A DNA stretch of 64,000 bases from the NCBI GenBank assembly GCA_014323675.1, contig JACONN010000004.1, positions 1-64,000 on the forward strand, read 5' to 3'. The notes beneath the pieces were generated by a model. That model was not told the DNA's origin. It made no database searches and saw nothing but the letters and a program-made list of their open reading frames with translations. Shown here piece after piece: positions 53,763 through 64,000 of this stretch. This DNA comes from Hormoscilla sp. GM7CHS1pb. GTDB taxonomy: Bacteria > Cyanobacteriota > Cyanobacteriia > Cyanobacteriales > Desertifilaceae. Position numbers and translations under genes: made by a program. Position 1 is the first letter of the stretch; every line of letters starts with the position of its first letter.

Positions 53763-54110
53763 TCAGCGCCATAGGCTAGCGGTCTGGAAACTGAGTTTTA
53801 CCCCTGCCAGCACGTTTTCTATAATAGTTAGAGCGGTCATTGCTGTCAGGGTATAGCCTTCGGAACATTGCAGCCGAGAAACGATCACTCGCTCAACTTG
53901 TCCATCTGATAAATCCTGAGACTGGAATGGTCTCCCATCAGTCGCCAGTAGCATCCATAGGGTATAAAAGGAGTGCGATCGCCACAATTGCCAAAAGCGC
54001 CCAAATCGGCGAAAACTCTTGTCAGATTCATTGTTATTTCCTCCTATGGTATTTAGGACATCGGTACTGGGTGGATAGGTTGTGTAGTTACGCTCGGGCT
54101 TGTCACCCAA
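53763..54110 (-). pseudogene. Saccharopine dehydrogenase-like protein, C-terminal fragment
   Basis: LWMLLATDGRPFQSQDLSDG, VERVIVSRLQCSEGYTLTAM and TALTIIENVLAGVKLSFQTA resemble the C-terminal end of NADP-binding saccharopine dehydrogenase-like proteins (usual text EGYTLTAxTAL and GFQTPS). The N-terminal catalytic part is missing, and the first 35 codons look random. A relic between mrpB and the second foreign glycosyltransferase. Confidence 0.5.
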
Positions 54111-54222
54111 GCGGGCATTGGCTCGTGGTTGTCAGCCACTCACCGGTGCTTTCCGGCTGGAGACGGCAATCTCCGGCCCTCTTTTGGTTTGAAATCTGTG
54201 CAATCTGGCGATCGCCCGCAAG

Positions 54223-54426
54223 TCACCCGCAGAACATGGCAACTGCCCGCATGGAACTGACCGCATGCTGGACGGCATCCACCGGTTCCATGTCATCAGC
54301 GTCAATCGTGCGGGCGGTCAAATCTTCAATGCTGTCGAGGATCTTGATTTCGCGATCGGTGAGGAAATAGCGGAAATCAGACTCTTCGCTGTAGCCCCGG
54401 GATTCGGCCAGCTTCTTCTTGGTCAT
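54223..54426 (-). CDS. Hypothetical 67-residue protein
   Basis: MTKKKLAESRGYSEESDFRY, FLTDREIKILDSIEDLTART and VDAVQHAVSSMRAVAMFCG look protein-like, with acid-rich helices. Family not recognised. It is divergent from the glycosyltransferase at 54476. The upstream side (LTHG) is open, so the start is uncertain. Confidence 0.4.
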   Translation of the reverse strand: MTKKKLAESRGYSEESDFRYFLTDREIKILDSIEDLTARTIDADDMEPVDAVQHAVSSMRAVAMFCG

Positions 54427-54475
54427 GCCGTGGGTGAGCTTGTACTGTAACTTTTATAAGTTGAAAGGATTGATT

Positions 54476-56051
54476 ATGGATTTTCGTCCTGCTTTAATGC
54501 ACTACCATATGTACCCGGGCGGCGTGTCCACACTGATCCTCAACACCATCTTTCTGCTCGTGGAAAAGGGCTATATCAAGGATGAGATTCAGTTTGTTCT
54601 CGGTTCTGAGGAAAAGAGCGAGTGGTTTTTTGATGCTCTTAAAAAAGGTCTGAAAAACGACATTAAGATCAAACTGGACATCATCCGGAAATTTTCTACT
54701 GGGACGATTCCATGGGCAAGGTAGAAGAGGCGGCTGAAAAGGTGAAGGAGCAGTTCAAGGCCATTGGCGCAGGCGGCAAGGTGCTCTGGGCCCAGAACCC
54801 GACCCTTGGAAAAAATGCGGCCTATACCCTGGCGCTCAAGAAACTCGCACAGGAAGTCCCGGACCAGAAAATCTGGATGCACGTGCATGACAGCGCTGAA
54901 CAGGGCCGCTGGTCCAATCTGGACCATATGTATTCCAGCCTGTCCGAGCCCTATTATTTTGATTCACCTGGTACCCGCTGGATGGTCATCAATAAAATCG
55001 ACTACCGGGCCTATCTGGAAAGCGGTATGCCTTCAGACCATCTCTTTTATGTTCCCGCTCCGCTGCTGATCGAGTCCCATGTACCTCAGAAAAGCAAACA
55101 GGAGATCGGCGAGGTGCTTAAAGGATACGCAGAAAAGAACAATTATACATTTGAGCCTGACCGTCCCTGGCTGCTCTTTGCCGGACGTACTATCCGCAGG
55201 AAAAATCTGCTTGAGACCTTTCTGCTGGCACTCTGCGCACGCAAGGAACTGACTTTCACGATCACCCTGCCTGCTGACTCTCCGGATGACAAACCCTATG
55301 AGGACATGGTCTTCAATGCCATCCGCAAGTACAAGCTGGGTGCTGCCGGATTCGGCATCGATCATGTAGGAAAGGATTTTGCACTGCGCGATCTGGCTGC
55401 TGCAAGCGATCTGATTATCTCCTGCTCGGTTATGGAAGGATTCGGCCCCTGCCCTATCTGGAATTCCCCATGTTCGGCCGTCCTGTTTATGCCAAGAAGA
55501 TCTACATTATGGAGGACTTTGTTGAAATACTCCATGACCTGCCCCACCACTATTACGGTTCGCTCAAAGTGCCTGTGGCTCAGGAAACACGGGAAACCCA
55601 TCTGAAGCGTTATCTAGAAAAGGTCAACTTGCTGTCTAGTCACTTCAAGCTGGCTGAAGAGCACAGGTCAAAGGTGGAGAAATTCTTTCAGAACCTGTTT
55701 GTAGGGGAAAACGTGGATTTTTCTTTTCTTTCAGCATCAGCACAGCTCAAGTTTGTTGAAAACCTGGACATAGACATTATCAAAAAAATCCAGTCCCTGA
55801 ACGAACCGGTTTTCGATGCCCTGGAAACCGGGTTCAAGGACCAGGGAAGAGATCCTCAAAAGGTATCAAAAGCCATTGACAGCGCCTTCGGAGCGGATGT
55901 TTATGCAACCAATGTGGAAAAAATGATGGCCTCTTATGAGGGTGATTCAACTGCCGGTTTTGATGCAGAACATTTCATGTCCAAATTCCTGGGATTTTAT
56001 TTTACCCCTGAAAATCTGCGCCTTATACTCGACGATCAGCCGTTTCACTAA
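54476..56051 (+). pseudogene. GT4-like glycosyltransferase, foreign style, two frameshifts
   Basis: AAAGGAT precedes the ATG (MDFRPALMHYHMYPGGVSTL). The frame changes near 54688 (to FYWDDSMGKVEE) and near 55455 (to LPYLEFPMFGRPVYAKKIYI). The middle part has LFAGRTIRRKNLLETFLLAL, the donor-domain start, and DLIISCSVMEGFG, the E-G-F-G donor-binding motif. The C-terminus is a helical extension ending LILDDQPFH. No GCGATCGC, CTG/AAG-rich codons. It pairs in style with the GT-A gene at 45417, and together they may have formed a glycosyl-osmolyte pathway. Only two single-base changes separate it from an open gene. Confidence 0.7.
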
Positions 56052-56189
56052 AGGGGTAAAATTGATGCAAAACTGGACAATTTTGTCTAGGGTTTCATCA
56101 ACACTATTTCCGTAACTCCTTGATTTTCAATACATTTGTTCCTAGCACAGACCTGGCAATTATAATTCTTGAAAAGAGAGGAGATCAGT

Positions 56190-56345
56190 ATGGAAAGCAA
56201 TAAGAACGTAAGGGACTTGCAACCCACATTCCGCACTACAAATGTAATAAAGACCCTGCTCACACAAAAAGTGCATGAAGTTTTTCCCCGGATAATCCCA
56301 CAAAGTGAACAGCCCAGATTGTTTCCAGTCAGTTCGAGCAGCTAG
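56190..56345 (+). CDS. Possible 51-residue protein, unknown
   Basis: GAGGAG lies seven bases before the ATG at 56190. It encodes MESNKNVRDLQPTFRTTNVI and ends RLFPVSSSS, running out of frame into a Uma2 remnant. It may be the N-terminus of a lost gene. The good ribosome-binding site is the only support. Confidence 0.3.
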   Translation: MESNKNVRDLQPTFRTTNVIKTLLTQKVHEVFPRIIPQSEQPRLFPVSSSS

Positions 56346-56536
56346 TTTTATCCGTGAAAGAACTGCTCGCTCCTCCGCTGGTGGAGCTATTAATGAAAGC
56401 AGAACAGGCCAAAATGAAAACCATGGAACAAGAGATCCTTTCCGAACGCCAACGGGCTGAAGCCGAACGCCAACGGGCTGAAAAATTAGCCCAGCGGTTA
56501 CTAGAAATGGGAGTAAACCCGTCCGAAATTAATTAA
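56309..56536 (+). pseudogene. Uma2-family protein, C-terminal fragment
   Basis: IVSSQFEQLVLSVKELLAPP, then VELLMKAEQAKMKTMEQEIL and two SERQRAEAERQRAEKL units, ending MGVNPSEIN. This is the terminal strand, coiled coil and end motif of a Uma2 protein; the nuclease core is missing. Related in tail type to the relic at 19136-19733. Confidence 0.7.
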
Positions 56537-56923
56537 ACTTAACCGTTCGATTGGGCGATCGCCATTGCCGGAGGCGATCGCCCGTTTGACAAGCCAAGAT
56601 TAACAATTCCGTTTGCTTCGCCCTGGCGACGTTCGCGCAGCGACTGCGCAGCAGTATCGCCGCGTTCTGGGGATGCACCAGAGGAGGCGTCCCCTCCCGA
56701 AAACGTTTCCGGCCCGATAGCGCTGCGCTGGGGGCGCAGCCATGTCAGGGAACGAGAGAAGCGTTGGGTTTCCAACCTATAATATAGCCCCTGCACGCAG
56801 AGGGCCCCCTACGCTGCGAGGAAGGGGCCCTCTGCGTGGGCGAAAGTTTGTCTAGCCCCACCCTTCAGGGTGAGGGCTAGGAGGCTGGATCTGGCAAGAG
56901 GATGGTTCGGTGCGGCTAGTAGG
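56537..56923. repeat. Dense cluster of palindromic repeats, no gene
   Basis: It contains GGCGATCGCC pairs and CGCGCAGCGACTGCGCAGC (about 56631). A near-perfect 14-bp stem, ACGCAGAGGGCCCC (56795-56808) / GGGGCCCTCTGCGT (56824-56837), and a CTAGCCCCACCC/GGGTGAGGGCTAG hairpin (about 56853-56881) follow. The last two could terminate transcription of treS from the right. Confidence 0.65.
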
Positions 56924-57899
56924 CTACAATTGCAGCAATCTTTGTAGAGGAATCTTGACAACCTCAGGACAGTTCTTGAGTTCGTAACCCAACTCGTAAA
57001 CGACTTTCTCTATTATATAAGCATCCAGCAACACTTGCAATTCTTGCTCAGTTTTCGGCAAGAATCTGGCATCTTTGGCTGTTTCTAAATAGGTCTTCAA
57101 GAACGCAACGCTTACCCAACCAGACCAAAACTGCGTCCACTGCTCCATCTGGGATAGGTTTTCGATGAGTAGCCGTCCTGTTTGGACTTCACGGCGTAGG
57201 GCGTGCGCTGCGGCATGATGGAATGATTGCAGCATACTGGCCACATCTCGTAGGGGCGATCGCTTCATCCGTCGTTCGCTTAAGGGGCGGCTTGGTTCTC
57301 CCTCAAAGTCAATAATGATAAAGTCCTTACCCGTATACAGCACTTGCGCTAAATGATAGTCCCCGTGGCAGCGAGTACGCTGTGCCGTAATCTTCAAATT
57401 CAAAATTGACCCCAAACGAGTTAGCAGCATCTCCTGATAGTTGAGCACAGCATGGGCTAAAGGTTCAACCTCTGGTTTCAGCCGTCCCAGTTTTTTTCTT
57501 AAGGAAAGTAATACTTGTCCTACCAGGTTGCGGGTGTACTGATAGATAGAACGCTGGTAAAAAGAGCTGAACGGTTCCGGAGCAAAGGCCGAATTTTCCG
57601 AGTCTGAGCTTAAGGTTAGATGCAACTCGGCGGTCTGCTTGCCTAATATTTCTGCCGAATTGATGTAAAAGCCGATGGCTTCATAGGCCAAATCTGGCAG
57701 TTCCATCCCCATAGACTCTGTCAGGGAAGAGGGTGGCAAAATTACCTCGCTCAACTCTTCCCGCTTGACGGCTATATTCTCGAAATAGTCTCGCAGGTTG
57801 TCCAGGGTGTAATGCCAAGCATTCCTGTTATCGGCGATATACTTTTGCATTATCCCCACAGTGGAGGGCTGACCATTATTTTGGGGATGATACTCCAGA
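56924..57899 (-). pseudogene. Maltokinase C-terminal part of the TreS-maltokinase fusion
   Basis: In a second frame relative to the upstream part: EYHPQNNGQPSTVGIMQKYI (start of overlap), then ITAQRTRCHGDYHLAQVLYT (catalytic H-G-D-x-H loop), IIDFEGEPSRPLSERR (metal-binding D-x-E) and PLRDVASMLQSFHHAA. It ends LQRLLQL. These are the aminoglycoside-phosphotransferase-like motifs of maltokinase (Pep2). The break near 57890 is one of two in this gene. It phosphorylates maltose to maltose-1-phosphate for GlgE, or channels TreS product. Confidence 0.88.
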
Positions 57900-58381
57900 T
57901 AACCCGCAATGGGTGCAAACTGTTCCAGGCTTTTTTCTCCGTCAGGAAGCGACCAATTTCCAAGTCCGGGTTCATCCCTGCTTCCAGCTTGCGGAAAAGC
58001 TTGAGAATCAGCCGATCGCCGTAAACTATGGAAGTATTGCTCTGTTCTCCTGGCAGTAGCGCCGGTTCCAGGTTATGAGCTGCTTCCGTCAGCGTCGCCA
58101 ATACTGGAGTGCTATTGGCACTCAGGGTTCCGGCTTTACCTTGGTAACTACCCTGGGTGCTTATTGCTTTCAAGGTAAAGCTTAAAAACTCTTTGTCTCC
58201 TACCGCATCGTAGATTTGCCCGGATTCTTCCGTGCTAATAATATACAGATGGGCGACAAGGTGAAGATTATCCTTGCCTACGGGGCTATTTTTTTCGTAA
58301 CTTAAAGGTATCAGGTAGGTTTGCGGGTCTCCTTCGGTATACTCCAACCGCAGCATCGCTAATACTGTTTTTGTCTCGCGC

Positions 58382-58448
58382 GTTTCCAGAGACGCCCACC
58401 CTGTCGTTCGCCTGCCCGGCAACGAGATGGGTGGGCGCTCTCGGAAAC
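58382..58448. repeat. Palindromic element inside the TreS-maltokinase coding sequence
   Basis: GTTTCCAGAGACGCCCACCC (58382-58401) faces GGGTGGGCGCTCTCGGAAAC (58429-58448), an imperfect 20-bp inverted repeat around a 27-bp loop. It lies within the kinase reading frame without a stop and adds roughly 22 residues not expected in the family. Confidence 0.7.
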
Positions 58449-58610
58449 GCGCCTCACCCAAAGGAATAGTCTCGATAATTGTAGCCGATCGCACGATGCG
58501 TCCTTTCGCGTCAAACCAACGACAGCTATACAGATAGGTAGAAAGACTCGACTCCAAAGCTGTCTTGATTTGCGGTACAGTAAAAACATCCTGCCAGTTA
58601 CTGCTTACCG

Positions 58611-60314
<1,704 letters not shown>

Positions 60315-60405
60315 ACTATGGTAATTCCTTGATAATGGAAAATTTCACCCTACAGTTCCCTATCCGGTCCCGATTTTTCCGGAACGGTAGGGAACTGTGC
60401 GTAAT

Positions 60406-60741
60406 TCACGCCACGGCAAACCCTGTAAATTGTCGCACATATGGCGTTCTAAAGCCCAAAACAATATCTGTTTTAGGTATGCCTAATTCTACTAACTGGT
60501 TAGCTAGTCCCTCCTCTGTAAAATCTTGTTGAATCCAGATTTTACCATCGTTAATATTGATATGAATGGGGCATCCATGAATTCTTTCCTCGCCATTCCA
60601 TCCCACGTATAATAATAAATAGTTGTCCCGGGTCCGATCGAAAACAACTTGAACGTTCTTGGCGTATTGGGGGTTTTGTTCAGCCGCATGTTGCTGAATA
60701 ATTTTTTCGATTAACTCTCGGTAATCTATTCTTTCCATCAT
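60406..60741 (-). CDS. xisI: XisI-family protein
   Basis: 111 aa from the ATG at 60741; upstream codons are a repeat region. YRELIEKIIQQHAAEQNPQY, LLLYVGWNGEERIHGCPIHI and KIWIQQDFTEEGLANQLVEL are followed by PKTDIVLGFRTPYVRQFTGF. These match XisI, named for fdxN-element excision control. Most homologues are encoded next to XisH; none is visible here, so it is solitary. Its present role is unknown. Confidence 0.88.
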   Translation of the reverse strand: MMERIDYRELIEKIIQQHAAEQNPQYAKNVQVVFDRTRDNYLLLYVGWNGEERIHGCPIHININDGKIWIQQDFTEEGLANQLVELGIPKTDIVLGFRTPYVRQFTGFAVA

Positions 60742-60825
60742 CTTTATCAGTAGCCCAGAAACCAGGTTTTGACAAAAAACCTGGTTTCTTAATTCAACGA
60801 CGATCGCCCCGTTCTGGGGAAGCAT

Positions 60826-61087
60826 CAGACTAATTTTGTATCTAGCCCGCGCAGGCGGGCTTTGTTCATGTAGCCGGACCCTTTAGGGTGACGGCGGCGG
60901 ATCTGTAAACGGGGGGCGTTGGGTTGAGGCACGAAACCCAACCTACAGGCTGCCTATAGGAAAAACCTGGTTTCTTAATTGAAGACGATCGCCCCGTTCT
61001 GGGGATGCAGCTCCAGAGCAGAGCCTCTGGAGGCCGTTCCCTGACTCTGGCAGGGAACGAGAGAAATAGCTGAACCCAACCTACAAG
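60826..61087. repeat. Dispersed cyanobacterial repeats, no gene
   Basis: It contains TAGCCCGCGCAGGCGGGCTT (also at 15471), a GGCGTTGGGTT...AACCCAACC hairpin, AAACCTGGTTTCTTAATTGAA (a copy of text at about 60780), and the GGCAGGGAACGAGAG repeat. No coding sequence. Confidence 0.55.
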
Positions 61088-62599
61088 CTATTGAAGACAG
61101 CGGATAGCTTCCAAAAGACCTCTCGCCTTATTGAGAGTTTCCTCGTACTCCTTCTCGGGGTCCGAGTCAGCAACCATACCCGCCCCCGCCTGTACGGAAA
61201 CAGTTTGGTTGCGCACCACCATGGTGCGAATAGTAATGGCACTATTGAGTTGTCCCTCAAAATCGTAGTAACCGTAGACTCCCGAATATGGACCCCGCCG
61301 ACAACCTTCCAGTTCGTGAATAATCTCCATGGCCCGAATTTTCGGCGCACCGCTAACAGTCCCAGCGGGGAAACTTGCCTTCAGTAAATCCCACGCATTC
61401 CGATCCTCGCGCAGTTCTCCCACCACATTACTCACTATATGCATCACGTGGGAGTAGCGCTCGATTACCATCAATTCATCCACCTGCACCGTCCCGCTTG
61501 TGCAGACCCGCCCCAAGTCATTCCGCCCCAAATCTACTAACATCACGTGTTCTGCCCTTTCCTTCGGGTCTTGCAATAACTCCTCCCCTAGGGCCACATC
61601 TTCTGCATGGGTTTTGCCTCGGCGTCGCGTTCCCGCGATCGGGCGTAGAGTCGCAATTGTCTTTCCAGTGGGTGTTTTTTCGGCCTTCACCATCACCTCT
61701 GGAGAGGAACCGACTATTTGCCAATCGCCAAAGTTAAAATATGCCATGTAAGGGGAAGGATTAATCAGGCGCAGGGAACGATAAAGGGCAAAAGGTTCCC
61801 CAGTATAGGGAGTGGTGAGTCGTTGGGAGAGGACAACTTGAAATATATCCCCAGCGTAGATATAATCCTTGGCCTTCTGCACGTTAGCACAGAACTTTTC
61901 CTTGGGGGTATTGCTAGCATAAGTCAATTCGGGATTTCCTGCTTTGCCAGGAGGACTCCATTCCAAGAATGCCTTCGAGGATACAGCATCGGACTGGAGT
62001 TTGTTGACCATGGCCTTGACCCGATCGCAGGCTTGCTGATAAGCTACCGACAGGTTCTGCTGGGAGTCCCGCAGGTCTGCATAAGCAACAGCCCATATCT
62101 TCCGCTTCACCTGGTCGAAAATCAGCAGTTGGTCCATCTGCATCCACAACCCATCTGGCAGATCCTCCTCTTCCGGTGGATACACGGGCACTCTAGATTC
62201 AATCCAGCGGATCGGTTCGTAACCCCAGAACCCGAATAACCCGCCAATTCCGGGGGGTAACTGGGGTAATTTTACCGGACGATAGGGTTCCAGACATTGG
62301 GCCAGGATGGCAAAAGGGTCCCCTGAAAAGCTGTCACGGGCCCCATCCCGCCAAGTCCGAGTCGTACTATTGCCCCTTGCTTCTAAGATCCACAGGGGGT
62401 CGCAACCTAGAAAACTGTAGCGTGCCAGCTGTTCGCCGCCTTCGACTGATTCCAGCAGGAAGTTGTAGGGATGACCGGCGCATACCTTATACCAAGCAGA
62501 AACTGGAGTATCCAGGTCGGCGACCCATTCACTGTAGACCGGGACAAAATTACCTTGTTCAGCGAGTTCTGTAAACTGGGAGAATTCTGGAAAAATCAT
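61088..62599 (-). CDS. trpE: Anthranilate synthase component I
   Basis: 503 aa, full length. The N-terminal domain has LLESVEGGEQLARYSFLGCD with the Trp-feedback-type LLES motif. The chorismate-binding domain has GDIFQVVLSQRL, YMAYFNFGDWQIVGSSPEVM, LRPIAGTRRRGKT, MLVDLGRNDLGRV, GTVSGAPKIRAMEII and YSGVYGYYDFEG. It converts chorismate with TrpG (not in the window) to anthranilate in tryptophan synthesis. Divergent from acnB; the 120 bp between should hold both promoters. Confidence 0.96.
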   Translation of the reverse strand: MIFPEFSQFTELAEQGNFVPVYSEWVADLDTPVSAWYKVCAGHPYNFLLESVEGGEQLARYSFLGCDPLWILEARGNSTTRTWRDGARDSFSGDPFAILAQCLEPYRPVKLPQLPPGIGGLFGFWGYEPIRWIESRVPVYPPEEEDLPDGLWMQMDQLLIFDQVKRKIWAVAYADLRDSQQNLSVAYQQACDRVKAMVNKLQSDAVSSKAFLEWSPPGKAGNPELTYASNTPKEKFCANVQKAKDYIYAGDIFQVVLSQRLTTPYTGEPFALYRSLRLINPSPYMAYFNFGDWQIVGSSPEVMVKAEKTPTGKTIATLRPIAGTRRRGKTHAEDVALGEELLQDPKERAEHVMLVDLGRNDLGRVCTSGTVQVDELMVIERYSHVMHIVSNVVGELREDRNAWDLLKASFPAGTVSGAPKIRAMEIIHELEGCRRGPYSGVYGYYDFEGQLNSAITIRTMVVRNQTVSVQAGAGMVADSDPEKEYEETLNKARGLLEAIRCLQ

Positions 62600-62720
62600 G
62601 GGTTATGGGGGTTCGACTTACCGACCGCGTGGGAAAGTGATATCACGTGCGCTGCTAACAACGATAGCGTAGAAATTGCCTTACAATTTTATTTTTATGC
62701 CCACAGAGGAAAATTTGCCA

Positions 62721-64000
62721 ATGCTAAAAGCATATCGTCAACATGTGGCCGATCGCTCGGCAATGGGGATCCCGCCCCTGCCCCTGGATGCCCAGCAGAC
62801 TGCCGATCTGTGCGAACTGCTGAAATTTCCTCAACCTGGGGAAGAAGAATACCTCATGGCCTTATTGCGCGATCGGGTGCCCCCTGGGGTAGATGAGGCC
62901 GCTTACGTGAAAGCTGGCTTTCTGACTGCCGTGGCCAAGGGGGAAATTACCTGTCCTTTGATCGTACCCCAAGGGGCGATCGACCTCTTAGGGACAATGG
63001 TAGGGGGCTACAACGTGCAATCCTTAGGGTCGTTTCTCAAGTCTAGCAATAGCAACCTGGCAGCTGAGGCCGCTACCGCCCTGAGTAAGATGACCTTGGT
63101 GTTTGATGCCTTTAACGAAGTCCTGGAACTCTCGGAAGTCAACCCCTACGCCAAGCAAGTAATTGACGCCTGGGCCAATGGTGTCTGGTTCATCCGCCGT
63201 CCCAAGCTGCCAGAAGCTATTCAGGTAACGGTGTTTAAGGTACCCGGAGAGACCAATACCGACGACCTCTCCCCCGCCCCCCATGCTACCACCCGCCCGG
63301 ATATCCCCTTACATGGCTTGTCCATGTTGGAATCCCGCATGGCCGGGGCCCTAGAAACGATCGCCCAGTTGCAGGAAAAAGGACATCCGGTCGCCTATGT
63401 CGGTGATGTGGTGGGAACCGGTTCCTCCCGCAAGTCGGCCATTAACTCCTTACTCTGGCATATCGGTAATGATATTCCCTATGTCCCCAACAAGCGCGCT
63501 GGAGGCTATATTTTAGGTGGCGCGATCGCCCCCATCTTCTTCAACACTGCTGAGGACTCTGGGGCCTTGCCCATCGAATGCGATGTCACCCAGATGGAAA
63601 CGGGGATGGTAATTACGATCCATCCCTACAAAGGGGAAATTACCAATGAAGCAGGGGAAGTCATCTCCACCTTCAGTCTCAAGCCCGAAACCATTTTAGA
63701 TGAAGTGCGGGCCGGGGGACGCATTCCCTTATTAATTGGCCGCAGTCTCACGGACAAAACCCGGGAAGCCTTAGGATATGAACCCAGTCCTTTGTTTACC
63801 CGTCCCCGGATGCCCGCAGATACGGGCAAAGGTTTTACTTTGGCACAGAAAATGGTGGGGAAAGCTTGTGGTTTACCGGGAATTCGTCCGGGAACCGCCT
63901 GCGAACCCATCATGACGACAGTTGGTTCCCAGGATACCACGGGACCGATGACCAGGGACGAATTAAAAGAACTCGCCTGTCTCGGTTTCAGCGCCGACTT
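62721..64000 (+). CDS. acnB: Aconitate hydratase B, 3' end outside window
   Basis: Open from the ATG at 62721 (MLKAYRQHVADRSAMGIPPL) to the end of the window (about 426 codons of about 860). An ATG at 62697 is an alternative start. The HEAT-like N-terminal domain (EEYLMALLRDRVPPGVDEAA) and the swivel domain (TNTDDLSPAPHATTRPDIPL, VGTGSSRKSAINSLLWH) are followed by RPRMPADTGKGFTLAQKMVG and the beginning of the Fe-S domain. It isomerises citrate to isocitrate in the tricarboxylic acid pathway. Confidence 0.95.
   Translation, partial: MLKAYRQHVADRSAMGIPPLPLDAQQTADLCELLKFPQPGEEEYLMALLRDRVPPGVDEAAYVKAGFLTAVAKGEITCPLIVPQGAIDLLGTMVGGYNVQSLGSFLKSSNSNLAAEAATALSKMTLVFDAFNEVLELSEVNPYAKQVIDAWANGVWFIRRPKLPEAIQVTVFKVPGETNTDDLSPAPHATTRPDIPLHGLSMLESRMAGALETIAQLQEKGHPVAYVGDVVGTGSSRKSAINSLLWHIGNDIPYVPNKRAGGYILGGAIAPIFFNTAEDSGALPIECDVTQMETGMVITIHPYKGEITNEAGEVISTFSLKPETILDEVRAGGRIPLLIGRSLTDKTREALGYEPSPLFTRPRMPADTGKGFTLAQKMVGKACGLPGIRPGTACEPIMTTVGSQDTTGPMTRDELKELACLGFSAD

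Noticed and set aside
60843-61070. Possible CRISPR-like repeats
   Set aside because: The repeats differ in sequence and spacing and are known dispersed cyanobacterial palindromes; no regular repeat-spacer unit or cas gene is present anywhere in the window.

Overview
The window is chromosomal DNA of a cyanobacterium, probably a filamentous and salt-exposed or mat-forming one. The evidence is the very frequent GCGATCGC (HIP1) octamer, an flv1/flv3 flavodiiron pair, a carotenoid oxygenase, a group-3-type mrp antiporter cluster, XisI, a TreS-maltokinase fusion, and small families typical of cyanobacteria (TIGR02450, TIGR04168, Uma2, UPF0175, DUF3368). It reads as core genes scattered through a large amount of decaying accessory DNA.

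Layout. 1-5.4 kb: end of an exopolysaccharide locus (GT4 glycosyltransferase, then on the minus strand a Wza-like exporter followed by a Wzc-like tyrosine autokinase). 5.8-12.1 kb: a toxin-antitoxin graveyard. It holds at least four broken vapBC-type relics and two apparently intact pairs (RelE-type and Phd/PIN). It also holds a mntA-hepT pair destroyed by an IS1-family insertion with a clear 9-bp target duplication. 12.4-15.3 kb: three tandem, nearly identical Uma2 genes that differ in their coiled-coil tails. 15.6-20.7 kb: orphan antitoxins, a frameshifted ADP-ribosylglycohydrolase, a frameshifted hrcA, a thioesterase-MFS-Uma2 relic, a Trp-rich protein and a rhomboid protease. 21.2-27.0 kb: flv3 and flv1, separated by a membrane-protein pair and a UPF0175/DUF3368 module. 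27.3-34.7 kb: carotenoid oxygenase, broken GT2, HTH protein, cutA with a nonsense codon, broken TnpB, and a DUF1598 secreted protein. 35.0-39.4 kb: a duplicated promoter/leader flanking two tandem DUF433/DUF5615 modules, then a radical SAM gene. 39.9-45.1 kb: tRNA-Ser, a phosphoesterase, then plant-type LRR and seven-repeat propeller/cohesin/dockerin-like surface protein genes with many frameshifts. 45.4-56.1 kb: two glycosyltransferase genes of un-cyanobacterial style bracketing an mrp (Na+/H+ antiporter) operon. 56.9-64 kb: treS-maltokinase, xisI, trpE and the start of acnB.

How the parts relate. The mrp cluster shows a tandem D-E-F-G duplication followed by reciprocal loss: one copy lost most of G, the other lost E and had F split by a 121-bp MITE. 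One functional E, F and G and two D genes remain. With the flanking foreign glycosyltransferases and TreS nearby, the right half looks like a salt/osmolyte region; this is inference. Short palindromic elements and MITEs have entered many sites, including inside coding regions (treS-maltokinase in frame; the DUF1598 gene and one Uma2 relic with loss of frame).

Caution: many core genes (hrcA, flv3, treS, ADP-ribosylglycohydrolase) carry single-base indels, several in homopolymers, so some frameshifts may be sequencing errors. No rRNA, CRISPR array or prophage was seen.
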